DNA of 10,355 bases from Treponema sp. (lineage in GTDB: Bacteria > Spirochaetota > Spirochaetia > Treponematales > Treponemataceae). Under the pieces are notes generated by a model, which searched no databases, was not told the DNA's origin, and was given only the letters and a program-made list of their open reading frames with translations. Positions within the stretch are counted from its first letter, which is position 1. Each line of letters begins with the position of its first letter. Both the position numbers and the translations under genes were made by a program. Location of the stretch: assembly GCA_022510885.1 (NCBI GenBank), contig JAFLSP010000001.1:1-10355 (forward strand). The letters are read 5' to 3'. This document shows positions 1 to 8,332 of the stretch, piece after piece.

Positions 1-594
1 CAGCTCGTGCGTGGACAGCACCGTCGCGCAGCGCGGGCAGTACGGGAGGATGTACGAGCCTTCGTATATCAGCCCCCTGTCCCAGAGCGACTTGGCGACC
101 CACCAGATGGTCTCCATGAAGTCCGGGTCCATCGTCTTGTAGTCGTCGTCGAAGTCCACCCAGCGGCCCATGCGCGTGATTGTCTTGCGCCACTCGGCGG
201 TGTACTTGAGGACGCTCGCGCGGCACTTCTCGTTGAAATTAGCCACGCCGTATTCCTCGATTTCGTGCTTGGAGTTAAGCCCCAGCTCCTTCTCGATGAG
301 GTTCTCCACCGGAAGCCCGTGGCAGTCCCAGCCGAAGCGCCGCGTGACTTTCTTCCCCTTCATCGTCTGGTAGCGCGGGATGATGTCCTTTATCGTGGAG
401 GGGATGAAGTGACCGAAGTGCGGCAGCCCCGTGGCGAAGGGCGGCCCGTCAAAGAAAATGAACTCCTCCGCGCCCTCGCGCCGCGCGACCGACTTCCTGA
501 ACGTGTCGTGCGCCTCCCAAAACCGTAAGACTTCCTCTTCCTGCTGCGGAAAATCGACCTTTGCGTCAACTGCCTTGTACACAATAATCCCCAT
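1..594 (-). CDS. ileS: Isoleucyl-tRNA synthetase, N-terminal 198 codons (partial)
   Basis: This enzyme charges tRNA-Ile with isoleucine in the cytoplasm, through an isoleucyl-adenylate. Only the N-terminal part is present; the gene runs off the left edge, so the editing domain, KMSKS loop and anticodon-binding domain are not seen. Read from the ATG at 594, residues 49-63 contain [15 protein letters not shown], which carries the class I HIGH signature as HFGH (59-62). [10 protein letters not shown] follows at 88-97, a hallmark of Ile/Val/Leu synthetases. CPRC near the visible end fits the start of the editing-domain insertion. The [10 protein letters not shown] form is that of the eukaryote-like IleS2 class, known in spirochaetes, rather than the GPPYANG form of IleS1. 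The start is uncertain: the ATG at 594 has no Shine-Dalgarno site, while a GTG at 582 has GGGG six bases upstream and gives an N-terminus (M)[11 protein letters not shown] that looks like other IleS proteins. I favour GTG 582. The family is certain. Confidence 0.95.
   Translation of the reverse strand, partial: MGIIVYKAVDAKVDFPQQEEEVLRFWEAHDTFRKSVARREGAEEFIFFDGPPFATGLPHFGHFIPSTIKDIIPRYQTMKGKKVTRRFGWDCHGLPVENLIEKELGLNSKHEIEEYGVANFNEKCRASVLKYTAEWRKTITRMGRWVDFDDDYKTMDPDFMETIWWVAKSLWDRGLIYEGSYILPYCPRCATVLSTHEL
589..592 (-). promoter_or_regulatory. Ribosome binding site favouring the GTG 582 start of ileS
   Basis: The minus strand reads GGGG at 592-589, followed by ATTATT and then GTG at 582. The six-base spacing is good for a Shine-Dalgarno site. 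The GGGG lies just inside the reading frame if the ATG at 594 were used, and nothing like a ribosome site lies upstream of that ATG. This decides in favour of the GTG start, though only weakly because the motif is short. Confidence 0.45.
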
Positions 595-612
595 GTCAAT
601 AAAATTGCGTTC

Positions 613-641
613 AGTATAGAACAAAACGGGGGAAAAGTCTA
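613..641 (-). promoter_or_regulatory. Sigma-70-type promoter for ileS
   Basis: On the minus strand the sequence reads TAGACT (641-636), a 17-base spacer, then TATACT (618-613). The -35 box matches TTGACA at 4 of 6 bases and the -10 box matches TATAAT at 5 of 6. Transcription would start near 606. That leaves about 12 bases before the ATG at 594 or about 24 before the GTG at 582. The leader is far too short for a T-box riboswitch. Predicted from sequence only. Confidence 0.65.
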
Positions 642-682
642 CGGATACGGCGGATGCGCGAGCGGCAAAACACGGCGCGGAT

Positions 683-711
683 TTGACGGACGGCGCGTTC
701 CGCGCTACAAT
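683..711 (+). promoter_or_regulatory. Strong sigma-70-type promoter for addBA, predicted leaderless
   Basis: TTGACG (683-688), a 17-base spacer (689-705) and TACAAT (706-711) match the sigma-70 consensus at 5 of 6 in each box with ideal spacing. A start site six to seven bases past the -10 box falls at 717-718, on the first base of the addB ATG. The transcript should therefore have no leader. The spacer contains a perfect small inverted repeat, GCGCG-TTC-CGCGC (693-705), which could bind a regulator or be chance in GC-rich DNA. No LexA-type box is evident. Confidence 0.65.
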
Positions 712-717
712 GTCCGT

Positions 718-3681
718 ATGACTGTCCGCCATGCTGAAGCGACCGAGATTCCTGCAATTCTTGCCGAGCACCTGCGCCGCAAGGCCGCGCGCGCCGAACA
801 GCCGCTGTTCGTATTCTCCTCCGACGTAGCGGCGGACACCTGGGCAGAGTGGGCGGTGCGCAATCCCGCCGACTCGGGCGTGCAGGCGGTCGCGCTCGAA
901 GACTTCATCGCATGGGACCGGTTCAAGGGCGCGTATCTCGCGGGCGATGTGCGCGGAAAGACCTGCATTCCCGCCCTGCTGCGCAAGCTGTTCGTGCGCG
1001 ACCTCCTGCGGCGCAACGTGCAAGAGCGGCTCATCACCCGCATCATTCCCTGCGACGACGCGCAGTCGGCATTCGCGTTCACGGACTGGCTCGCAAAAAT
1101 TCTCCCCGCGCTCAAACTGTGGCATGAAAAATACGAAGCCTTCCTCGTCGCCGAGCAGATGACCGCCGCAGACGACCAAGACGAGGAAAACCGCGACTAC
1201 GCCACGCTGTTCGCGCGCTACGGCACATTCCTGACAGAAAACGGCTTTTTTGAGCCGGCATGGCTTGAGCCAGAATTCATCGAGCGCGAACGGACCATCG
1301 TCATTTTCTTTCCCGAACTGCTTGAAGATTTCGGCGACTACGAGCGCGTCCTCACTGACGCGGACAACGTAATCGCCGTCAGGCTTGCCGGACGTGCCGA
1401 ACGCCCCCGTGCCTACCGCCTCCCCGACTCGCGCGCGGAGCTGCGCCGCCTCATGCTGCGCCTGCGCGACCTGCACCAGAGCGGCGTGCCGTGGACGGAC
1501 ATCGCGGTGAGCGTCCCCGACATGGAGACCTACCGCCCCTACCTCACGCGCGAGTGCGCGCTCTACTGCATTCCCGCGAGCATCCGCTCGGGCGAGCCGC
1601 TCACCCGCCACTGCGCGGGACAGATTTTCCCCCAACTGCACGACTGCTACGCGAGCGACTTTTCCTATGACAGCGTGCGCGCGCTCCTCCAGAACGAGTA
1701 CGTGCCGTGGAAGGCCGACCTCGCCACGCTCCGAGAGCATGTAATCCGCGAGGGAAACCGTCTGCACGCCATCTGCGGCTATGAAGAGGACGGAGCAAAG
1801 GTTGACAGCTGGACCGAGGCGCTGAGTGCCGTCGCGTCGGACACACGAGAGCTTGCGTTCTATCAGAATCTCAAGCACGACATCACGCGGATATGCGAGG
1901 CAGCGACGTTCAACACGCTACGCACGGCATGGCTTGTGTTCCGCCAGCGATTTTTGGACAGCGACCAATTCACAACTACTGCGAACAACATTCTCGGCCG
2001 CTGCCTGAGCGAGCTGAGCGACATCATCGACATCGAGACACGCTACGCGGACACGCTCGGCCTGCGCATAGGGCAACCGTTCGTCTTTTTTCTGAATGAA
2101 CTAAACGCAAAGACCTATCGACCGCAGGAGCCGGTTGACGGCGTGTCGTTTTTCCCTTATCGACTCTCGGCGGCGGCGCATTTTAAGCACCAGTTCGTGA
2201 TTGACGCGAGCCAGCACAACCTCGACGTGCCGTACAAGAAACTGGGGTTTCTTAATGCGGAGAAACGCAGGCGGCTTTTAGGTGCGGACGCAGACCGAGG
2301 CACGGACGCTTCGACAGCGTTCGTGCGGCTGTACGCAAAAACCGCGGACGACGGCGCGTGCTTTTCCTGCGCGCAGGAGACCTTTTCGGGCTTCGCGATT
2401 GCCCACAATGCGCTGAGCGTTCTGGAAGATGCTTCGCCGCTTACAGCGCTGGACGCAGCAGATTTTTTCAAGCAAGAACGACGGCGTGCGGCAGGCAGGG
2501 GCGGCGCGGCAACGGGAACGCCTGTCATCACCGCGTTGCAGCAGTCGTCGTTCCTCGCCTGGGCAGAGCGGACTCGAAACTTTGAGGAAAACAAACCATA
2601 CGAGGCAAGCAGCGCGCTCAAAAAAGCCGTGCGCACGCGGCTCGCAGAAAAACGCCACAGCACAGACATCGTAGTGACACAAAGCGACCTGGCAAAATTT
2701 TATCCGTGCCCACGCAAATGGGTGCTCACCTCGGCACTCGGTCTGCGCGAGGACTCACTGGACACGAACCTCATGCAGCCCTTCGACATGGGCAACGTCA
2801 ACCACAAAGTGCTTGAGCTGTTCATGCGCGCGCGGATAGGCAAGACGCTTCCCGTGACGGGGACGGACGCCACGTTCGGTGACGATGAAGAAACCATCCG
2901 TGCGGAAGTGGCAGACTTGGTGGCGCGGGCAATCCACGACACATCGATGGACTTCAAGGACAGCCCGCTTGTCCTGCGCGCGCTCGACGCGCAGCGCGAC
3001 GCGATTGCCGACGGCATCATGCGGTTCCTGCACGGCCTGTGCGTCGCACCGCAGAAACCCGCGCCAAACACCATCAACTCCAAGACAAGCATCAAGGGCT
3101 TCGGCGGCTACACGGTGCAGGGCGCGGAGGTGGAACGGCATGGACAAACAGAGGACGGCATCGCGCTGCTCGGGAAAATCGACTGCCTGCTTTCTGACCC
3201 GGAGAGCGGCGACTACGCCATCATCGACTACAAGAACTCGTCCGGCGCAATGCCACAGGCAAGCGCACTGACCGAAGACGAGAACGGACTGCTCGGCGAC
3301 TTCCAGATGCCGATGTACGTGACGCTCGCCGGAAAGCCCGTGGAGGCTGCCTATTTCTACGCGATTGCGAACGCGGAGCGCCGGTGCGCACTCGACAACT
3401 GCAAGGGACTGCCCAAGGAACAGGCGGCAGACGCGCAGAATCCGTGGTGCTACGAAACGTTCATGGCGCAGACCGTGCGGCTGTTCGGGGCATACGTCAC
3501 CGACTTTGCCGCGCGCGCCGCGCAGGGGCAGTTTTCGCCTGTCAATCCTGTGCAGAAACGGGGCGCGTTCGTACACGCCGAACCCTATACGGTGTGCGCA
3601 GGCTGCCACTGCAAGGGCATCTGCCGCACCACGTTCACCGTAGGCGCGCGCGACATTCCTGCCGACGGGAGGAACCGTTAA
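718..3681 (+). CDS. addB: AddB-type nuclease subunit of the AddAB recombination complex
   Basis: This 987-residue protein is the AddB (RexB-like) partner of the AddA encoded next to it; the pair processes double-strand DNA breaks before RecA-mediated repair. The C-terminal third is a RecB-family PD-(D/E)XK nuclease: NVNHKVLE with H696, GKIDCLL with D822, IIDYKNS with D837 and K839, and QMPMY with Q863. These are the expected metal and catalytic residues. The nuclease is bracketed by the AddB iron-sulphur cluster signature: C664 in YPCPRKW, then C960, C963 and C969 in a CxxCx5C arrangement, with an extra C965 inside it. The N-terminal two thirds should be the inactive helicase-like part; no Walker A loop is visible in it. 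B. subtilis AddB is about 1160 residues, so this is a shorter form. The ATG at 718 has no Shine-Dalgarno site, but the promoter lies directly against it and the next Met is about 150 residues on. The stop overlaps the addA start by one base. Weakly conserved N-terminus, firm C-terminal assignment. Confidence 0.88.
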   Translation: MTVRHAEATEIPAILAEHLRRKAARAEQPLFVFSSDVAADTWAEWAVRNPADSGVQAVALEDFIAWDRFKGAYLAGDVRGKTCIPALLRKLFVRDLLRRNVQERLITRIIPCDDAQSAFAFTDWLAKILPALKLWHEKYEAFLVAEQMTAADDQDEENRDYATLFARYGTFLTENGFFEPAWLEPEFIERERTIVIFFPELLEDFGDYERVLTDADNVIAVRLAGRAERPRAYRLPDSRAELRRLMLRLRDLHQSGVPWTDIAVSVPDMETYRPYLTRECALYCIPASIRSGEPLTRHCAGQIFPQLHDCYASDFSYDSVRALLQNEYVPWKADLATLREHVIREGNRLHAICGYEEDGAKVDSWTEALSAVASDTRELAFYQNLKHDITRICEAATFNTLRTAWLVFRQRFLDSDQFTTTANNILGRCLSELSDIIDIETRYADTLGLRIGQPFVFFLNELNAKTYRPQEPVDGVSFFPYRLSAAAHFKHQFVIDASQHNLDVPYKKLGFLNAEKRRRLLGADADRGTDASTAFVRLYAKTADDGACFSCAQETFSGFAIAHNALSVLEDASPLTALDAADFFKQERRRAAGRGGAATGTPVITALQQSSFLAWAERTRNFEENKPYEASSALKKAVRTRLAEKRHSTDIVVTQSDLAKFYPCPRKWVLTSALGLREDSLDTNLMQPFDMGNVNHKVLELFMRARIGKTLPVTGTDATFGDDEETIRAEVADLVARAIHDTSMDFKDSPLVLRALDAQRDAIADGIMRFLHGLCVAPQKPAPNTINSKTSIKGFGGYTVQGAEVERHGQTEDGIALLGKIDCLLSDPESGDYAIIDYKNSSGAMPQASALTEDENGLLGDFQMPMYVTLAGKPVEAAYFYAIANAERRCALDNCKGLPKEQAADAQNPWCYETFMAQTVRLFGAYVTDFAARAAQGQFSPVNPVQKRGAFVHAEPYTVCAGCHCKGICRTTFTVGARDIPADGRNR
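3667..3673 (+). promoter_or_regulatory. Ribosome binding site of addA, inside the end of addB
   Basis: GGGAGGA ends about seven bases before the ATG at 3681 and is a near-perfect Shine-Dalgarno sequence. It fixes the addA start at 3681, although the frame stays open upstream to 3384. With the TAATG stop-start overlap it suggests translational coupling and a balanced supply of the two subunits. Confidence 0.8.
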
Positions 3682-6600
3682 TGTACGACTACCTTGACCT
3701 ACTTGCGCGCAGGCTTGACGACCGGCAGAAGCGCGTCTGCTGCCGTACCGAAAACACCGTGGTGGCGGCGGGCGCGGGCAGCGGCAAGACGCAGGTGCTC
3801 GCCACGCGCTTCGCATGGCTCGTGATGAGCAAGGGCATCCCCGCGAAGGACATCCTCACCCTCACCTTCACCAAAAAGGCGGCAGGTGAGATGTACGAGC
3901 GCATCTATCAGACGCTGGCGTTTTTTGCCCACAACAATGCCACGCCACGCGCGGAAAAGGAACGGGCGCAGGCCGCCTTGGACTCCTTCGGCGAGACGCA
4001 CATCCAGACCTTCGACTCGTACTGCGCAAGCATCGTGCGGCAGACAGCAAACCGCTACGGCATCCGCCCCGACTTCACGGCAGGCACCGCCGACACCGAA
4101 AGCACCATCCGTGCGGCTGCCCTCCCATTCGTCCTCACACACCGCAACAATCCTGCCGTGCGCGCCTTTGCCGACGCGGGTGGCTTGCAGAAATTCGCCG
4201 AAACCGTGCTTGCCGACACCGTGAACCGTTATGCCACGCTCGCAGACGATGACACCTATTTCTCGGACAGGCTCGAACGGCAGCGACAGAAAGCCGAGTC
4301 CGACCTCCGCTGGTTTCTGACCGGCACGGGCAGACGACCTGAGGAACTGGAGGACGCGCAGAACCTGAGCGAGATACACGATGCGCTGCGCGAGAAACTT
4401 GAGACGGCAAAACCCGGCGGCTACACGGACACGTGCCGCCTCATCGAAAAATGCATCGGCCGCGCGAGAACTATGTACGACGTACCAGCCGCCGCACAAA
4501 ATGATGTATCCTCGCAGATTATCACAGAAATCGATACGATTGCGACGCTCGTCGGAACGCTGCCGGGCAAGGGCTATACAACGGAGCTTCGCGCCGTCAT
4601 CAAGTCGCTGAGAGAGAACGCGCTAACCTACCTCAGCGCGCTGCGTGCCTACCTGCGCCAGTACGACGACATCAGCGCGCTGTTCGCGCTGCTCGACCGC
4701 TTCCACGCGCAAGTCAAACGCGACAAACGCATTTCGGGCAACCTGAGTTTCCGCGACATTCAGAAGCTGGCATTGCTCGCACTGCGGGAGCAGGACGACT
4801 TGCGCGCGCAGGAACACGCCGCCTACCGTGCCGTCATGATTGACGAATTCCAGGACAACAACGGCGAGAACCGCGACCTGCTGTTCCTCATCTGCTCGCC
4901 GGTGAGCGCGGGCAGCCATCCGACGGTGCGCGACATCGAGCGCGAGCGGCTCTTTTTCGTGGGCGACGAGAAGCAGTCGATTTACCAGTTCCGCGGCGCG
5001 GACGTGTCCGTATTCAACGCGCTGCAACGCGACTTCAAAGAAACCTTTGGCGCGGAGAGCGTGCTGCCCATGGAATACAACTACCGCTCGTCTCCCGCGC
5101 TCATCACGAGCTTCAACCGGCTGTTCGGCGGCGCGGACGGCATCTTCCCCGCCGAACGTTCCGCCCCCGACTACGAGGCGCAATACACGGCAGAGACGAA
5201 AAAGTACGACCCGGAAACCGCGCGCGAACTTCCCGCCGAGCCACTGACCGCCGAGAACGTCGCCCTGCACTTCTGCCTGCTCAACAAGGCGCATTTCAAG
5301 CAGAACGGCGCGATGGAGGCGGACGACCGTGCCGACCTGCTCGATGAAAAAGAGCAAGTCGCGCATTTTATCGCGCACAAAATCCGCGAACTGCGTGCGT
5401 CGGGAGCAGACTTCCATGACATCGCCATCCTCGACCGCTCGCGCACCAATCGAGGCATCCTCACCAAGTGGCTCAACGCGCTCGGCATCCCGTATCGCGT
5501 AGACATGCACACGGACCTGTTCGCGTCGGGCGTCGTGTTCGACCTTTATAATTTCCTGCGCCTGTGCGCCTACCCCAACGACCGCACCGCCTACGCCGCC
5601 TACCTCACCTCGCCCTTTGCCGCGCTCAGTGAGAACGTCGTTGAGACAATTCTTGCAAGCGGCGACGAAACGCCCGACCTCTCTCCCGCTGACGAAAAGC
5701 GTCTTCGCGCCGCACAGCGATTCCTGGACGAACAACGGGCGCTCGCGCTGAGCCAACCGCTCACGCGCACGCTCCAGACGCTGTGGTACGAGACCGGCTA
5801 CCGCTACGAGACCTTCCTCAGCACGCGCGCCGCCCTCTGCGCCGAGCAGTTCGACCTGCTCTACGAACTCGCGCGCCAGTGCGACGCGGGCGGCAAGAGC
5901 GTGGCGTGGTTCGTTGACCAACTCGCCCTGCTCAAAAACGGCGAATCGTCGTCATTCGGTGCCGATGACGCAGAACTTGACGCGGGGAACGTCACGTACC
6001 CCATCGAACAAGGTGACGCGGTGCAGATTCTGACGATTCACAAAAGCAAGGGACTGCAATACAAGCACGTGTTCGTCTGCGGTTGCACGGGCGTGCGGAG
6101 CAAGTACGAAAAGGACGTCGTGTTTTTCGACGATGCCTATGGCGTGAGCGTCCGGCCGGAAAAAGGCAGCAGCAACTACTTCGTGCTCCTGCAAGGCGCG
6201 CTCGCCAAAAAGAAGGAGCTTGCCGAATTCCGCCGCCTGCTCTACGTCGCGATTACCCGCGCCGAAGAAGCGGTATACGTCGTCGGCTCAGTCACGCCAA
6301 CGGCAAAAAAAGATTCGGACGAGGGAAGCGCCAGCCTCAAGCTCATCGAAGGCCAGCTCGACCGCTACTACCCGCAGTGGCAGGACGACCTCGATTTCGC
6401 GCTCGGTCACGCTGTCTACACCGACGGCGCGCCGTTCGACTTCCACTCGCTCCTGCCCCTTGACCGCACTGCATTCTTCGCGCAGCGCACGGCGGAACTG
6501 CCGCCGCAACAGGCGCGGGAAGCGCTTATCGCCGCCTGCGCCGACACCTACGCCCATGCCACGCCCGTAACGGCCGAACGCGCGCGCATCCTGCGCACCA

Positions 6601-7301
6601 CGCCGCACGCACTCGAAACGGAGGACGCGCCGGTCATCGCCGCACCCCGACCTGACCCCTACGACACCGTGAGCGCAATCATCGATTCTTACGCCGAAAA
6701 AACGGCGGGCAGTCACGGACAAGACGACGAGCGCGACCGCGATTCCGCACGGGAAATCGAATGCACGGGCGCACTCCAAAACGCCCGCTTCTCCTACGCC
6801 GACTTCGGCACGCTCGCCCACGCCTACCTCGAAGCATTCGCGCACGGCACCGCGCCGCAAGCCTTCGTCGCCGAAAGCAAGCTGTTCAAGCATCTGACCG
6901 AAGCGGAAGCGCAGGCGATGCGGGAAGCGTGCGCGGCAATGACCGCCGCCTTCGCCCAAAGCGAACAGGGAACCGCGCTCCAGGATGCGCGCGCGCGCAA
7001 TCGGCTCGTCAGAAGCGAATATGCGTTCCGCACGGTCATTGCCGACCGCGCGCTCACGGGAACAGACGACGAGCTGCTCGTGACCGGAGTCATCGACCTG
7101 CTGTTCGAGAACGCCGACGGCACATACACGATAGTTGACTACAAAAGCGACCGGCTCATCCGTCCCGCCCTCTACCACGCGCAGCAAGCCTGCTACCGCA
7201 TTGCTGCCGCCCGGCTGCTCGGATGCCCAGAACACACAATTCGCTGCTATTTGTATTATTTGCGCTATGACCTGACCGTAGAAGTCAGCGGCGCGGACTA
7301 G
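3681..7301 (+). CDS. addA: AddA helicase-nuclease subunit of the AddAB recombination complex
   Basis: This 1206-residue protein is a superfamily 1A (UvrD/Rep-like) 3'-5' DNA helicase fused to a C-terminal RecB-family nuclease; with AddB it unwinds and trims double-strand ends. Motifs in order: Q motif LDDRQ (Q16), Walker A GAGSGKT (31-37, K36), motif Ia LTFTKKAAGEM, motif II DEFQD (388-392), motif III GDEKQSIYQFRG (428-439), motif IV NYRSS (467-471), motif V TIHKSKGLQY (785-794), and motif VI LLYVAITRAEE (853-863). The nuclease shows GTLAHAYLE with H1047, GVIDLLF with D1139, IVDYKSDR with D1153 and K1155, and HAQQACY around Q1168. All catalytic positions look intact. Length is close to B. subtilis AddA (about 1230). 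Motif V has Gln where the family usually has Glu (GLEF/GLEW). The start is the ATG that overlaps the addB stop, behind a strong ribosome site. The TAG stop abuts the stop of the convergent gene. RecB is excluded as the better name by the AddB-type neighbour and the absence of recC and recD. Confidence 0.94.
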   Translation: MYDYLDLLARRLDDRQKRVCCRTENTVVAAGAGSGKTQVLATRFAWLVMSKGIPAKDILTLTFTKKAAGEMYERIYQTLAFFAHNNATPRAEKERAQAALDSFGETHIQTFDSYCASIVRQTANRYGIRPDFTAGTADTESTIRAAALPFVLTHRNNPAVRAFADAGGLQKFAETVLADTVNRYATLADDDTYFSDRLERQRQKAESDLRWFLTGTGRRPEELEDAQNLSEIHDALREKLETAKPGGYTDTCRLIEKCIGRARTMYDVPAAAQNDVSSQIITEIDTIATLVGTLPGKGYTTELRAVIKSLRENALTYLSALRAYLRQYDDISALFALLDRFHAQVKRDKRISGNLSFRDIQKLALLALREQDDLRAQEHAAYRAVMIDEFQDNNGENRDLLFLICSPVSAGSHPTVRDIERERLFFVGDEKQSIYQFRGADVSVFNALQRDFKETFGAESVLPMEYNYRSSPALITSFNRLFGGADGIFPAERSAPDYEAQYTAETKKYDPETARELPAEPLTAENVALHFCLLNKAHFKQNGAMEADDRADLLDEKEQVAHFIAHKIRELRASGADFHDIAILDRSRTNRGILTKWLNALGIPYRVDMHTDLFASGVVFDLYNFLRLCAYPNDRTAYAAYLTSPFAALSENVVETILASGDETPDLSPADEKRLRAAQRFLDEQRALALSQPLTRTLQTLWYETGYRYETFLSTRAALCAEQFDLLYELARQCDAGGKSVAWFVDQLALLKNGESSSFGADDAELDAGNVTYPIEQGDAVQILTIHKSKGLQYKHVFVCGCTGVRSKYEKDVVFFDDAYGVSVRPEKGSSNYFVLLQGALAKKKELAEFRRLLYVAITRAEEAVYVVGSVTPTAKKDSDEGSASLKLIEGQLDRYYPQWQDDLDFALGHAVYTDGAPFDFHSLLPLDRTAFFAQRTAELPPQQAREALIAACADTYAHATPVTAERARILRTTPHALETEDAPVIAAPRPDPYDTVSAIIDSYAEKTAGSHGQDDERDRDSAREIECTGALQNARFSYADFGTLAHAYLEAFAHGTAPQAFVAESKLFKHLTEAEAQAMREACAAMTAAFAQSEQGTALQDARARNRLVRSEYAFRTVIADRALTGTDDELLVTGVIDLLFENADGTYTIVDYKSDRLIRPALYHAQQACYRIAAARLLGCPEHTIRCYLYYLRYDLTVEVSGAD

Positions 7302-7304
7302 CTA
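7299..7304. other. Abutting stop codons of convergent genes
   Basis: The addA stop TAG (7299-7301) is followed at once by CTA (7302-7304), the TAG stop of the minus-strand gene. Together they form TAGCTA, which reads the same on both strands. There is no intergenic space, and I see no GC-rich hairpin with a T-run within about 50 bases on either side. Any termination must take place inside the opposing coding sequence or be Rho-dependent. Confidence 0.9.
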
Positions 7305-8318
7305 TTTTCCCACATCGAGCATCCGCCGATTCCACGTGGCGGGGTCGTAGATGTCAAGCTCCTCATACTTCGGCCAGCGCACGTTCGGGAACGTGACGGG
7401 GAACACGGACTTTCTCGGCGGACGCGGCGCGCTGTTCGTTTCTTCGGTCAGACGCAGCAAATCATCGCGGCTTTCCCCGCCGTCAACGCGCACCAGATAC
7501 GGCGAGCCGAACGCGCAGATAATGCCGTCGTCATCAAAACGGTGCGCAGGCAGTTCCGAGGACTTCGAGATGTTGCGGATTTGCGTGCGCCGCCCCGTGC
7601 AACTCGTGTAGACCTTCCCCGCCGAGCGCACGTACTTGTCCACCGAAAACGACTGCTCGCCGTCGCTAAATTCCGCCTGCTCGTAGGTGAACGGCATCTC
7701 CGTCTCCCAGTAGCGGATGTGATAGAACGCATCGCCAGAAAAATAGTAGCCCATCCGCTCCTTCTTGACCGTAGGCGGCGAGACGAGCAATCCCGGAGCA
7801 GCCCCGCAGTCGCGCCAAAAGCCCTCGCGGTTGTCCGCGTCGCCCGCAAGCACGGGCTGCCCGTCCGCGTCGCGCGCGCTTCCCTTCACCAAAAAGGCGA
7901 GATAGATGTCGCCGCCGATGACCGCAAGCGGCACGTAGGCGTACTCGCCGCTTCCCGGATAGCGGATTTGCAGCTCATACGCACCCGCCGTGCGCGACTC
8001 GTTCTCCGCAAGCGTAATGTACGAGATTTCGATGTGCTCCGCCACGCGCGCCGTCGTGTCGTTGCGGTCGCGCGTGGCGTACTCGGTATAGGAGACAGGC
8101 TCGGCGGCGCGGTCGGCATAACGGCCGGAAAACACGCGCAGCACCGCCGCAAATTCGTTCCCGTCCTTGCCGAACAGCACGAGCCGGTCGTCGCCGCGCC
8201 ACACGCCCGCAAGCAGTTCGGGAATATCCGCGCGCGCCTCACGTTCCGCAGGCACAGACTGCGCGAACGCGGCGACGGCGAGAGAAAAGACAGCCGAAAA
8301 CAGCAGTGATTTTTTCAC
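7302..8318 (-). CDS. Exported protein of unknown function
   Basis: I do not recognise this 338-residue protein. It starts with a clear signal peptide: MKK, a hydrophobic core (residues 5-18), and a likely signal peptidase I site AFA|QS after residue 19. There is no lipobox cysteine, so it should be free in the periplasm or beyond. The mature part has a GVWRGDDRLVLFGKDG segment (38-53), reminiscent of lipocalin-like 'how much is left' openings, then alternating hydrophobic and polar stretches that suggest mostly beta structure. Three cysteines (171, 240, 268) are present. A second conserved-looking block with many aromatics spans about 190-240. The start is GTG at 8318; an in-frame TGA two codons upstream excludes a longer protein, and only a weak GAG-type ribosome site precedes it. 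It begins 14 bases after the acyl-CoA synthetase gene on the same strand, so the two are probably one transcript, which hints at an envelope or lipid-related job. That link is inference. Confidence 0.8.
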   Translation of the reverse strand: MKKSLLFSAVFSLAVAAFAQSVPAEREARADIPELLAGVWRGDDRLVLFGKDGNEFAAVLRVFSGRYADRAAEPVSYTEYATRDRNDTTARVAEHIEISYITLAENESRTAGAYELQIRYPGSGEYAYVPLAVIGGDIYLAFLVKGSARDADGQPVLAGDADNREGFWRDCGAAPGLLVSPPTVKKERMGYYFSGDAFYHIRYWETEMPFTYEQAEFSDGEQSFSVDKYVRSAGKVYTSCTGRRTQIRNISKSSELPAHRFDDDGIICAFGSPYLVRVDGGESRDDLLRLTEETNSAPRPPRKSVFPVTFPNVRWPKYEELDIYDPATWNRRMLDVGK

Positions 8319-8332
8319 TTCTCAAGTATCGG

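Noticed and set aside
7..528. 173-codon open frame on the plus strand opposite ileS
   Set aside because: It is the mirror of the strongly conserved IleS N-terminus.
595..717. T-box riboswitch upstream of ileS
   Set aside because: The gap between ileS and addB is only 123 bases and the predicted leader is about 12-24 bases, without T-box elements.
710..721. Three-codon reading frame ATG TCC GTA TGA overlapping the addB start
   Set aside because: Its ATG lies within the -10 box, upstream of the expected transcript start, so it should not be translated.
3384..3680. N-terminal extension of addA by 99 codons
   Set aside because: The extension is the addB C-terminus read in another frame; a strong ribosome site and the family N-terminus place the start at 3681.
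2755..3816. 353-codon open frame on the minus strand across the addB-addA junction
   Set aside because: It covers the conserved nuclease and Walker A coding regions of two firm genes and resembles no protein family.
4623..5921. 432-codon open frame on the minus strand opposite addA
   Set aside because: It lies wholly inside addA, has no recognisable motif, and its composition (rich in V, R, A, E) is that of an antisense shadow of a GC-rich gene.
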